Positions 25,439-32,716 of a stretch of 32,716 bases of DNA are shown one piece after another. The stretch's first letter is position 1; each line of letters begins with the position of its first letter. Both the position numbers and the translations under genes were made by a program. Below the pieces are notes generated by a model. That model worked only from the letters and a program-made list of their open reading frames with translations, did no database searches and was not told the origin of the DNA. Where the stretch lies: positions 1 to 32,716 of the forward strand of contig NZ_JAUYAN010000338.1 in NCBI RefSeq assembly GCF_030693485.1. The letters run 5' to 3'. This DNA is from Bradyrhizobium sp. (GTDB taxonomy: Bacteria > Pseudomonadota > Alphaproteobacteria > Rhizobiales > Xanthobacteraceae).

Positions 25439-25498
25439 TTTTGACGGCGGCCAAGGCGTTAACATTCCCCGATCTTTCGCCCTGCCGGGAGTATTGCC

Positions 25499-27868
25499 AT
25501 GCCGATCGATCCCGCACGCCTCGAAACCCTGTCCGCGCTGGCCCGCAAGGTGCTTTGGCTGTCGTCGTGGACCATTCATCACGCCAACCACATCAGGCCC
25601 AACGCCGACGGGCTGAAGGTCGGCGGCCATCAGGCTTCGTCGGCCTCGCTCGCCAACATCATGTCGGCGCTGTATTTCTCGGTGCTGAAGCCGGAGGACA
25701 GGGTCGCGGTGAAGCCGCATGCCAGCCCCGTGTTCCACGCCATCCAGTATCTGTTCGGGCACCAGACCCGCGAGAAGCTGGAAAATTTTCGCGGGTTCAA
25801 GGGCGCGCAATCCTATCCATCGCGCACCAAGGACGTCGATGACGTCGATTTCTCCACCGGCTCCGTCGGCCTCGGCGTCGCGCAGACCTTGTTCTCGTCG
25901 CTGGTGCAGGATTACGTCAAGGCGCATGGCTGGATGAAGGACCGCCCGGAGGGGCGAATGATCGCCCTGGTCGGCGATGCCGAGATGGACGAGGGCAATA
26001 TCTTCGAGGCGCTGCTGGAGGGCTGGAAGCACGGCTTGCGCAACACCTGGTGGGTGGTCGACTACAACCGGCAGAGCCTCGACGCCGTGGTGCGCGAGGG
26101 GCTGTGGGAGAAATTCGAATCCATGTTCCGCAATTTCGGCTGGGACGTGGTGATCGTGAAATACGGCCGCTTGATGCAGGCGGCATTCGCCGAGCCCGGC
26201 GGCGAGGCATTGAAGCGCTGGATCGACGCCTGCCCGAACGCGATGTATGCGGCGCTGTGTTTCCAGGGCGGCGCGGCCTTTCGAAAGCATCTCGACGACG
26301 AGATCGGCGATCAGGGCGCGGTGTCGCAACTGATCAGGCGGCGCAGCGACGACGAGTTGCTGACGCTGATGTCCAATCTCGGCGGTCACGACATGGCCAG
26401 CATGATCGAGGCGTTCGAGTCGATCGATCACGACCGTCCGGTCTGTTTCATCGCCTACACCATCAAGGGCATCGGCCTGCCGTTCCAGGGGCACAAGGAC
26501 AACCATGCGGGCCTGATGACGATTACGCAGATGGAGAAGTGGCGCGGCGCGCAGAACATCCGGTCAGGCCAGGAGTGGGAGAAGTTCGAGGGCCTGGCGC
26601 AGGATCCGGCCGTGCTGGAGGCCTTTCTGGCCGATGCGCCGTTCAACCGCGACGGCCGCCGCAGGCTGACCGCGCCCGTGATCGAGGTGCCCAAGTGGCT
26701 GTCCTTCAAGCCGTCGCCGCAGATGTCGACGCAGCAGGGGTTTGGGCTGGTGCTCAACGAACTCGCGCGCGGCGACAGCGCGCTGGCCGCGCGCATCGTC
26801 ACCGCGTCGCCCGATGTCACGGTGTCGACCAATCTCGGCGCCTGGGTCAACCGCCGCGGGCTGTTCGCACGTGCCGAGAAGGCCGATCTGTTCCGCAGCG
26901 AGAAGATTCCGTCGACCTTCAACTGGGACTTTTCGCCCAAGGGGCAGCACATCGAGCTCGGCATCGCCGAGATGAACCTGTTCATCCTGATGTCGGCACT
27001 GGGATTGTCGCATGCCATCAATGGCGAACGGCTGCTGCCGGTCGCGACCCTGTACGATCCCTTTATCCAGCGCGGGCTCGATGCGCTGAACTACGCCTGC
27101 TATCAGGACGCGCGCTTCATGGTGGCGGCGACGCCGTCGGGAATTACGCTGGCGCCGGAAGGCGGTGCGCACCAGTCGATCGCGACGCCGCTGATCGGCA
27201 TGGCGCAGGATGGCCTCGCCTCGTTCGAGCCGGCCTTTGTCGATGAACTCTCCGTGATCATGGGCTGGGGTTTTGAGCATATGCAGCGCGAGGGGACGGC
27301 CGAGGGCGGTTCGGTGTATTTGCGGCTGTCGACCCGCACCATCGACCAGCCGCAGCGGATCATGACGCCGGAGCTGCAGCGGGGCATCACCGACGGCGCC
27401 TATTGGCTGCGCAAGCCCGGCGAGAACTGCGAGGCAGTGGTCGCCTATACCGGGGCGGTGGCGCCGGAGGCGATCGAGGCGATCGGCCTGATCGGCGAAA
27501 GCCGCAGGGATGTCGGCCTGCTGGCGATCACTTCGGCCGACCGGCTGCATGCGGGCTGGACTTCGGCGCGAAAATCGCGTCGCGACGGCCGCGGAGTGAC
27601 GCATCTCAGCCATATCGAGAAACTGCTGGCGCCGCTGCCGCGCGATTGCGGCATCGTCACCGTGATCGACGGCCACCCGGCGACACTGGGCTGGCTCGGC
27701 AGCGTGCGCGGCCACCGCGTCGAGGCGCTCGGCGTCGAGCATTTCGGCCAGACCGGCAGTATAGGCGACCTCTACCGCCACCACGGCCTGGACGCCAACG
27801 CCATCATCGATGCCGCGGAAAGCCTGACGGCGGGCAGGCCGGTGCGGCATCGGAAGATGGCGGTTTAG
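25499..27868 (+). CDS. Pyruvate dehydrogenase E1-like (AceE/MdeB type) 2-oxoacid dehydrogenase, transketolase fold
   Basis: A 789-residue protein similar throughout to homodimeric PDH E1 (AceE). The thiamine-diphosphate motif is GDAEMDEGNIFEA (about 159-171) ending at DYNRQSLD (188-195); the Pyr domain follows (STNLGAWVNRRGLF, HIELGIAEMN with the catalytic Glu) and a transketolase C-terminal domain. It is shorter than typical AceE (~890). No E2 or E3 genes are adjacent. In Pseudomonas putida an AceE-like gene (mdeB, for 2-oxobutyrate from methionine) is controlled by the Lrp-type MdeR; the same arrangement here suggests a dedicated 2-oxoacid dehydrogenase rather than housekeeping PDH. No methionine gamma-lyase gene is seen. 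A weak GGGAG lies before the ATG. Confidence 0.82.
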   Translation: MPIDPARLETLSALARKVLWLSSWTIHHANHIRPNADGLKVGGHQASSASLANIMSALYFSVLKPEDRVAVKPHASPVFHAIQYLFGHQTREKLENFRGFKGAQSYPSRTKDVDDVDFSTGSVGLGVAQTLFSSLVQDYVKAHGWMKDRPEGRMIALVGDAEMDEGNIFEALLEGWKHGLRNTWWVVDYNRQSLDAVVREGLWEKFESMFRNFGWDVVIVKYGRLMQAAFAEPGGEALKRWIDACPNAMYAALCFQGGAAFRKHLDDEIGDQGAVSQLIRRRSDDELLTLMSNLGGHDMASMIEAFESIDHDRPVCFIAYTIKGIGLPFQGHKDNHAGLMTITQMEKWRGAQNIRSGQEWEKFEGLAQDPAVLEAFLADAPFNRDGRRRLTAPVIEVPKWLSFKPSPQMSTQQGFGLVLNELARGDSALAARIVTASPDVTVSTNLGAWVNRRGLFARAEKADLFRSEKIPSTFNWDFSPKGQHIELGIAEMNLFILMSALGLSHAINGERLLPVATLYDPFIQRGLDALNYACYQDARFMVAATPSGITLAPEGGAHQSIATPLIGMAQDGLASFEPAFVDELSVIMGWGFEHMQREGTAEGGSVYLRLSTRTIDQPQRIMTPELQRGITDGAYWLRKPGENCEAVVAYTGAVAPEAIEAIGLIGESRRDVGLLAITSADRLHAGWTSARKSRRDGRGVTHLSHIEKLLAPLPRDCGIVTVIDGHPATLGWLGSVRGHRVEALGVEHFGQTGSIGDLYRHHGLDANAIIDAAESLTAGRPVRHRKMAV

Positions 27869-27894
27869 TTTTTTTCATCGGACGGAGCAAGCCG

Positions 27895-28056
27895 GCCCCC
27901 ACCCCGACCCTCCCCCGCAAGCGCGGGAGAGGGAGCGCACCGCGTTGCGTGAAGGACAGCGTCGGATTTACCAGATACTGAAGATAAGATCAGTAATTGC
28001 AACGAGTGCGGTATTTCCCCTCTCCCGCGCTTGCGGGGGAGGGCCAGGGTGGGGGC
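27895..28056. repeat. Inverted pair of REP-like palindromes (BIME/MITE-like element)
   Basis: Two ~50-bp arms in inverted orientation flank about 50 bp. Each arm contains CTCCCCCGC-AA-GCGCGGGAG-type dyads and the outer ends read GCCCCCACC and GGTGGGGGC; the inner ends share CACCGCGTTG and its complement (CAACGAGTGCGGT, with two extra bases). The element fills most of the 371-bp gap between the E1-like gene and the aldehyde dehydrogenase; no gene is present there. A T run directly follows the E1-like stop. Confidence 0.65.
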
Positions 28057-28239
28057 TCTCTCGGCACGCGCAAGTGCCAACGTCCGTCTTGCTTCCATCA
28101 CAAACCTCACCCTATATTCCGCGCCTGCCGAAACGCGGCGTCCCGCATATGGCGGGTTCAATTCCCCCGGCTTTCGTGCAAGGATGCCTGCCGAACGCTC
28201 CGTTCTCCCTCCATTCGCTTCGAAATAAAGAGGTTTCCG

Positions 28240-29670
28240 ATGGTCAACCGCATGCAATTCTACATCGATGGCGCCTGGGTCGATCCCGCCGTCAAGAAGT
28301 CCACCCCGGTCGTCAATCCGGCGACCGAAGAGGCGATGTATGAGGTTGCGCTGGGATCCAAGGCCGATGTCGACAAGGCGGTCGCCGCCGCCAGGCGCGC
28401 CTTCGAGACCTATTCGCAGACCACCCGCGAAGAGCGCGTCGCGCTGCTCACCAGGGTCATGGAGGTCTACAAGACCCGCATGAAGGACATCGGCGCCGCC
28501 GTATCCGACGAGATGGGCGCGCCGCTGCCGATGGCGGAAAAACTGCAGGCCGGCGCCGGCCTCGGCCATATCGCTTCCACCCTGGAAGTGCTCAAGAACT
28601 ATCATTTCGAGGAGCCGGTCGGCTCCGCCATGGTGGTGCGCGAGCCCGTCGGCGTCATCGGCATGATCACGCCGTGGAACTGGCCGCTCAACCAGATCGC
28701 CTGCAAGGTCGCGCCCGCGCTTGCCGCCGGCTGCACCATGATCCTGAAGCCGTCGGAATTCACCCCGACCTCGGCGCTGATCTTCGCGGAAATCCTCCAT
28801 GAAGCCGGCGTGCCGAAGGGCGTGTTCAACCTGATCAACGGCCTCGGCCCCGAGGTCGGCGCCGCGATGAGCGAGCATCCGGATATCGACATGATCTCGT
28901 TCACGGGCTCCACCCGCGCCGGCGTCGATGTCGCCAAGCGCGCCGCTCCGACGGTCAAGCGCGTCAGCCAGGAACTCGGCGGCAAATCGCCGAACGTCAT
29001 CCTGGAAGGCGCCGACTTCGTCAAGGCCGTCACCGGCGGCGTCATGCACATGTTCAACAATTCCGGACAGTCCTGCAACGCGCCGTCCCGCATGATCGTG
29101 CCGCTGTCGAAGATGAAGGAAGTCGCCGCGATCGCGAAAAGCGTGGCCGACAAGACCAAGGCCGGCGATCCCCGTGCCGAAGGCACCACCATCGGCCCGG
29201 TCGTGTCCCGCATTCAGTGGGACAAGATCCAGACCCTGATCCAGAAGGGCATCGACGAAGGCGCCACGCTGGTTGCCGGCGGCCCCGGCCTGCCGGAAGG
29301 CGTCAACAAGGGCTTCTACGTGCGCCCGACCATCTTCGCCGACGTCACCAACGACATGACGATCGCCCGCGAGGAAATCTTCGGACCCGTGCTCACCATC
29401 CTCGGCGCCAAGGACGAGGAAGAAGCCGTCAAGATCGCCAACGACACGCCGTATGGTCTCGCCGGTTACGTCTCCGCCGATACGGTGGAGAGCGCCCGCC
29501 GGGTCGGTCGCCGAATCCGCGCCGGCAACGTCAACCTGCAGGGCATGCCCAACGACCGCACCGCGCCATTCGGCGGCTACAAGCAGTCCGGCAATGGCCG
29601 CGAGTGGGGCCAGTACGGCCTGGAAGAATATCTCGAGGTCAAGGCCGTCGCCGGCTACAACGCCGCGTAA
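28240..29670 (+). CDS. NAD(P)-dependent aldehyde dehydrogenase
   Basis: A 476-residue ALDH. Landmarks are the oxyanion Asn147 (TPWNWP), the catalytic Glu245 (QELGGKSPN), FTGSTRAG and the nucleophile Cys279 (NNSGQSCNAP), plus EEIFGPV near the end. It oxidises an aldehyde to the acid. Near the uronate dehydrogenase, lactonase and IlvD/Edd genes, alpha-ketoglutaric semialdehyde is a possible substrate, but the sequence alone does not say so. AGAGG about 8 nt upstream fixes the ATG at 28240. It ends with a strong terminator. Confidence 0.92.
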   Translation: MVNRMQFYIDGAWVDPAVKKSTPVVNPATEEAMYEVALGSKADVDKAVAAARRAFETYSQTTREERVALLTRVMEVYKTRMKDIGAAVSDEMGAPLPMAEKLQAGAGLGHIASTLEVLKNYHFEEPVGSAMVVREPVGVIGMITPWNWPLNQIACKVAPALAAGCTMILKPSEFTPTSALIFAEILHEAGVPKGVFNLINGLGPEVGAAMSEHPDIDMISFTGSTRAGVDVAKRAAPTVKRVSQELGGKSPNVILEGADFVKAVTGGVMHMFNNSGQSCNAPSRMIVPLSKMKEVAAIAKSVADKTKAGDPRAEGTTIGPVVSRIQWDKIQTLIQKGIDEGATLVAGGPGLPEGVNKGFYVRPTIFADVTNDMTIAREEIFGPVLTILGAKDEEEAVKIANDTPYGLAGYVSADTVESARRVGRRIRAGNVNLQGMPNDRTAPFGGYKQSGNGREWGQYGLEEYLEVKAVAGYNAA

Positions 29671-29694
29671 GTTCGGCACGAGAGAAGAATGCAG

Positions 29695-29726
29695 CGCCGG
29701 GGCGGATCATCCGCTCCGGCGTTTTT
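29695..29726 (+). terminator. Rho-independent terminator of the aldehyde dehydrogenase gene
   Basis: CGCCGGGGCGGAT (29695-29707) pairs with ATCCGCTCCGGCG (one G-T wobble) and is followed by TTTTT at 29722-29726. A canonical intrinsic terminator. Confidence 0.85.
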
Positions 29727-29756
29727 GCGGTTTGGCCTTGCGTCAACAAACTCCCT

Positions 29757-29782
29757 GTCGTCCCTGCGTTCGCAGGGATGAC
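29757..29782. repeat. Short palindromic repeat, possible bidirectional terminator
   Basis: TCCCTGCG (29761-29768) and CGCAGGGA (29771-29778) within a longer GTC..GAC dyad. It lies between the convergent aldehyde dehydrogenase and lactonase genes, five bases past the lactonase stop on the minus strand. This sequence type is frequent between genes in related genomes. Confidence 0.55.
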
Positions 29783-29786
29783 AGCT

Positions 29787-30752
29787 TTATCCCCCCAGCG
29801 CGCCCTGCGTGTTCACGTACAGCGCGTAGATCGACTGGCTCGCGGCCATGAACAGCCGGTTGCGCTGCAACCCGCCGAAACACAAATTAGCGCAGCGTTC
29901 GGGCAGCGCGATGCGGCCGATCATGACGCCGTCGGGCGCGAACACCACGACGCCGTCGAGCTCGGGATCGCCCATGCCCCAACCGCACCACAGATTGCCG
30001 TCGATGTCGGCGCGCATGCCGTCGGGCGTGCCCGGGCCGGCGTCGACAAAGGTGCGCTTGTTCGAGAGTTTGTCGCCGCCGGCGGAGACGTCGTACGCCA
30101 GAATCCTGCGGGCCGGCACGCCGCGCGATTCGATGATGTAGAGAATCTTCTCATCCGGTGAGAAGCACAGCCCGTTCGGCCCCAGAATTCCCTCGGCGAC
30201 GATGCTGGCCTTTCCGGTGGCGCCATCGATCCGGTAGACGTTCATGTCAATCTCGGACTCGGCCTTGTAGCCTTCGTAATTGCCGAGGATGCCGAACATG
30301 GGATCGGTGAACCAGATCGAGCCGTCGGATTTCACCACGACGTCGTTCGGCGAATTGAGCCGCTTGTCGTTAAAGGAATCCATCAGCACGGTGATGGCAC
30401 CGTCATACTCGGTCCTGACGACGCGGCGGCCGCCATGCTCGCAGGTGACGAGACGGCCCTGGCGGTCGCGGGTGTTGCCGTTGGCGAAACCCGACGGCTT
30501 GCGAAAGATGCTGACGGCGCCGGTTTCCTCTTCCCACTTGATGATGCGCTGGTTGGGAATGTCGCTGCACAATAAATAGCGCCCGTCGCCGAACCATACC
30601 GGGCCTTCGGCCCAGCGCAGCCCCGTGGTCAGCCGTTCCACCGCCGACAGTTTCCACCAGTATTTTTCGAAGCGCGGATCGAGTGCGTGAATCGCGGGAT
30701 CGGGATAACAGGTCGCCGGCTGCCAGCCGGCGTGGGGTGTTGCCTCGGACAT
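29787..30752 (-). CDS. SMP-30/gluconolactonase-family lactonase
   Basis: A 321-residue six-bladed beta-propeller of the SMP-30/LRE family. The metal ligands are visible: Glu49 (AEGPVWF), Asn193 (GPNGLCFSPD), Asp244 (TPDGMRADIDGNLW), and the substrate-contact Asn near SPNDVVV (135). It should hydrolyse sugar lactones; next to a uronate dehydrogenase the natural substrate is an aldarolactone. No signal peptide is seen. It is divergent from the uronate dehydrogenase gene with about 190 bp between. Confidence 0.88.
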   Translation of the reverse strand: MSEATPHAGWQPATCYPDPAIHALDPRFEKYWWKLSAVERLTTGLRWAEGPVWFGDGRYLLCSDIPNQRIIKWEEETGAVSIFRKPSGFANGNTRDRQGRLVTCEHGGRRVVRTEYDGAITVLMDSFNDKRLNSPNDVVVKSDGSIWFTDPMFGILGNYEGYKAESEIDMNVYRIDGATGKASIVAEGILGPNGLCFSPDEKILYIIESRGVPARRILAYDVSAGGDKLSNKRTFVDAGPGTPDGMRADIDGNLWCGWGMGDPELDGVVVFAPDGVMIGRIALPERCANLCFGGLQRNRLFMAASQSIYALYVNTQGALGG

Positions 30753-30829
30753 TTGCTGTTCTCGTTGTTATGAATTCCTCACCGGACTTCGTCTGCTATC
30801 ATTGCCCTTACAGGACGGCAAGCATTCGT

Positions 30830-30878
30830 GTACCGGACGCGGTGCAGCGTTCTTCGCGTTGCACCGCGTCCGGGGTAC
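30830..30878. repeat. Palindromic intergenic repeat
   Basis: GTACCGGACGCGGTGCA and TGCACCGCGTCCGGGGTAC form an almost perfect 17-bp dyad with a short AT-containing loop. It sits between the divergent lactonase and uronate dehydrogenase genes and is of a type common in Bradyrhizobium-group genomes. Nothing else is recognised in this 191-bp gap apart from a Shine-Dalgarno before the next gene. Confidence 0.65.
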
Positions 30879-30943
30879 GTATCCTTGCCGCACCGCGGCC
30901 ACCGCGCCATAGTTCGCGCAATGATGCGAACCAAGGGAATGAA

Positions 30944-31762
30944 ATGCCACGCATATTGATGACCGGCGCAGCCGGCGGGATCGGAACGAGCCTGCGCAAA
31001 CTGCTGCCGCCGGTCTATCCGGACCTGCTGCTGAGCGATTTGAACACGCCTGCCGATCTCGGCAAGGATGAAAAATTCAGGGCGGCCGATCTTGCCGATC
31101 TCGCACAGGTCGAGGCGATCTGCGAGGGCGTCGACGGCATCCTGCATTTCGGCGGGTTTTCGGTCGAAGGCCCCTGGGACGACATCCTGCAGTCCAACAT
31201 CATCGGCTGCTACAATCTGTTCGAGGCTGCGCGCAGGAAGGGCGTCAAGCGGGTGGTGTTCGCGTCGTCAAACCATGCGGTCGGCTTTTACCCGCGCCAT
31301 CACCGCATCGGCACCAACGTGACGCCGCGCCCCGACAGCCGCTACGGCGTGAGCAAGGTGTTTGGCGAGGCGGTCGGCGCGCTCTATGCCGACAAGCACG
31401 GGCTCGGAGTCACCTGTCTGCGTATCGGTAATTTCGGCGAGGTGCCGCTGGATCACCGCCGGTTGTCGATCTGGCTGAAGCCGGAGGACCTGGTACAGCT
31501 CTGCCGGATCGGGCTCGATCATCCCGACATCCATTTTGAAGTCCTCTACGGCGCCTCCTACAATGAACGTAGCTGGTGGGACAACCACCGCGCTTACGAC
31601 CTCGGCTATCGCCCGACCGGCCGCGGCGAAGATCACCGCGAGCACGCGATGGCCGAACAGGCCAGGCTCAAGCCTGATCCGGTTGGCGACTTTTATCAGG
31701 GTGGCGCGTTCTGCGGCATGGAGTTCGACGGGGACAAGAGCCGGATCGTGGACTGGAAGTGA
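30944..31762 (+). CDS. udh: Uronate dehydrogenase (NAD-dependent, SDR family)
   Basis: A 272-residue extended short-chain dehydrogenase. The nucleotide-binding motif is TGAAGGIGTSL (7-17); the catalytic Ser-Tyr-Lys is Ser109 (FASSNHAVGFYP) and Tyr134/Lys138 (SRYGVSK). The SSNHAVGFYPRHH segment is characteristic of bacterial uronate dehydrogenases, which oxidise galacturonate or glucuronate to the aldarolactone. The lactonase next door would open that product. AGGGA 7-11 nt upstream supports the ATG at 30944; an upstream in-frame extension to 30683 lies over the divergent gene. Convergent with the GntR gene, with a 6-bp gap. Confidence 0.9.
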   Translation: MPRILMTGAAGGIGTSLRKLLPPVYPDLLLSDLNTPADLGKDEKFRAADLADLAQVEAICEGVDGILHFGGFSVEGPWDDILQSNIIGCYNLFEAARRKGVKRVVFASSNHAVGFYPRHHRIGTNVTPRPDSRYGVSKVFGEAVGALYADKHGLGVTCLRIGNFGEVPLDHRRLSIWLKPEDLVQLCRIGLDHPDIHFEVLYGASYNERSWWDNHRAYDLGYRPTGRGEDHREHAMAEQARLKPDPVGDFYQGGAFCGMEFDGDKSRIVDWK

Positions 31763-31768
31763 CGGCCG

Positions 31769-32461
31769 TCAATCCGCGCTCTTCTCCCCCGCGATCCGCC
31801 CGAGATAATCCGACTTGCTGAATTGCATGTGGTCGACGCAAAGCTGTGCGAAGGCCCAGCTGTCGCGGCCGCGCAACAGGTCGATCATGTATTCGTGCTG
31901 GCGGCGCGACAGCGCCAGGCCTTCGGCGTCGGCGAGATTCTTCGCCCGCATCGGAAGGGTCAGGTTCATGTAGTCCTGCAGCGAGCGCACCAGATAGGGA
32001 TTGCCGCAGGCGGAGAACAGCGCGACATGAAAGGCGTCGTTGGCTTCATGGATGCCGCGCAGGTCCTGCGCGTCGGCCCTGGCGCAGTATTGCCGCTGCA
32101 GCTCGGTGAGCTGCTCGATCAGGCTGGCAGGCGCGGGCAGGGCGACCATCAGCGCTGCCTGACGCGTCAGCATTTCCCGCACCTCGTAGATCTGGCGGAC
32201 CTCCTCGCTCGAATAGCAGCGCACGGTGGCGCCGATATTCTTTTCGCGCAGCACGATCCCCTGGCGCTCCAGCTGGAACAGCCCCTGCCGTACGAAATGC
32301 CGGCTGGCGTGGTAGCGCGCCATCAAGCTGTCCTCGACCAGCCGCGAGCCCGGTGCGAAGCGGCCGAAGATGATGTCCTCCTCCAGCCGGCGGATCACGT
32401 CGGCCTGTTCTTCCTCGCGCGAGAGCGGGGACGTTTCCGGTGACGCTACCTGTGTGCTCAT
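31769..32461 (-). CDS. GntR-family (FadR/FCD) transcriptional repressor
   Basis: A 230-residue regulator. The winged helix covers about 20-85 (VIRRLEEDIIFGRFAPGSRL, SRHFVRQGLFQLERQGIV), and the FCD ligand domain follows with the metal-binding residues in the pattern NDAFHVALFSACGN (Asp, His) and REYMIDLLRGRD-like helix (RRQHEYMIDLL). It is divergent from the IlvD/Edd dehydratase gene and convergent with uronate dehydrogenase. A repeated ATTGWCAATAAT site lies in the divergent promoter, consistent with repression relieved by a sugar acid. Confidence 0.9.
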   Translation of the reverse strand: MSTQVASPETSPLSREEEQADVIRRLEEDIIFGRFAPGSRLVEDSLMARYHASRHFVRQGLFQLERQGIVLREKNIGATVRCYSSEEVRQIYEVREMLTRQAALMVALPAPASLIEQLTELQRQYCARADAQDLRGIHEANDAFHVALFSACGNPYLVRSLQDYMNLTLPMRAKNLADAEGLALSRRQHEYMIDLLRGRDSWAFAQLCVDHMQFSKSDYLGRIAGEKSAD

Positions 32462-32508
32462 GGGCGCTCACTTGGGATCATGGCCGAAGTCAGCACGGGA
32501 CGGCATTC

Positions 32509-32583
32509 ATTGTCAATAATGACGGCTTTCTGCTTTCGTTTCCACAGATTCGTTGGTCCTGATTATCAAAGATTGACAATAAT
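32509..32583. promoter_or_regulatory. Probable GntR operator pair
   Basis: ATTGTCAATAAT at 32509-32520 and ATTGACAATAAT at 32572-32583, direct copies starting 63 bp apart (about six helical turns). Each core ATTGWCAAT is itself a 9-bp palindrome, the usual form of FCD-type GntR operators. The second overlaps the -35 of the dehydratase promoter. Confidence 0.65.
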
Positions 32584-32600
32584 TCTGCGAACTTCATAAG
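32573..32600 (+). promoter_or_regulatory. Sigma-70 type promoter of the dehydratase gene
   Basis: TTGACA (32573-32578), 16 nt, then CATAAG (32595-32600). The -35 is a perfect consensus and lies within the second operator copy, so a bound repressor would block RNA polymerase. Confidence 0.5.
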
Positions 32601-32625
32601 TGAGGAAACGAAAGGAATTAACACG

Positions 32626-32716
32626 ATGGCCGACGGGCTACGCAAGGGTTTGACCAGTTACGGCGATGCCGGCTTTTCGCTGTTCCTGCGCAAGGCCTTC
32701 ATCAAGGCGATGGGCT
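32626..32716 (+). CDS. IlvD/Edd-family dehydratase, 3'-truncated by the window
   Basis: Only the first 30 codons are present (MADGLRKGLTSYGDAGF, then the arginine/lysine-rich FLRKAF helix). This N-terminus matches sugar-acid dehydratases of the IlvD/Edd family (L-arabonate and related dehydratases, [2Fe-2S] enzymes); the cysteine ligands lie beyond the window. AAAGGA about 10 nt upstream sets the ATG. Divergent from the GntR gene and probably its main target. Confidence 0.75.
   Translation, partial: MADGLRKGLTSYGDAGFSLFLRKAFIKAMG

Overview
The window reads as chromosomal DNA of a GC-rich alphaproteobacterium, most likely of the Bradyrhizobium/Rhodopseudomonas group. The basis is the strong GC bias at third codon positions, the small palindromic intergenic repeats of the kind common in those genomes, and the gene content (nrtABC-nasA nitrate assimilation, a beta-barrel autotransporter, aromatic and sugar-acid catabolism). 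This placement is inference; no rRNA or tRNA gene is present to confirm it. No IS element, prophage or CRISPR array was seen.

Left part (1-4.4 kb): a bufferin-type RiPP locus. Two six-cysteine precursor peptides with identical cysteine spacing precede a DUF692/MNIO oxidase (BufB), its DUF2063 partner (BufC), a creatininase-family protein that has lost half of the expected metal ligands, and a secreted HExxH metallopeptidase. BufB to the metallopeptidase are overlapping or nearly so and should be co-translated. The two hydrolase-like genes at the end, reminiscent of MftE in mycofactocin loci, are the most interesting part of the window. A PIG-V-like membrane glycosyltransferase, a small CusF-like periplasmic protein, a class C beta-lactamase-like hydrolase and an intradiol ring-cleavage dioxygenase follow (4.4-8.6 kb).

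Middle (8.6-16 kb): a nitrate assimilation operon: Tat-exported NrtA, permease NrtB, ATPase NrtC, an FAD/NAD(P)H oxidoreductase and the molybdopterin nitrate reductase NasA. Its upstream region carries an NtrC-like dyad, a near-consensus sigma-54 element and a short structured leader, so nitrogen control at two levels is plausible. Nitrite reductase is not in the window.

Right part (16-32.7 kb): an aldo/keto reductase, a DMT-family transporter, a large autotransporter with unusual CxC motifs, a zinc alcohol dehydrogenase, a methyltransferase and a FAH-family enzyme. Next is an Lrp-type regulator divergent from a pyruvate dehydrogenase E1-like gene (similar in layout to mdeR/mdeB), with phased ATTGGGAT boxes between them. 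The last 4.5 kb looks like a sugar-acid catabolic cluster: aldehyde dehydrogenase, SMP-30 lactonase, uronate dehydrogenase, and a GntR repressor divergent from a truncated IlvD/Edd dehydratase, with a repeated operator overlapping the dehydratase promoter.
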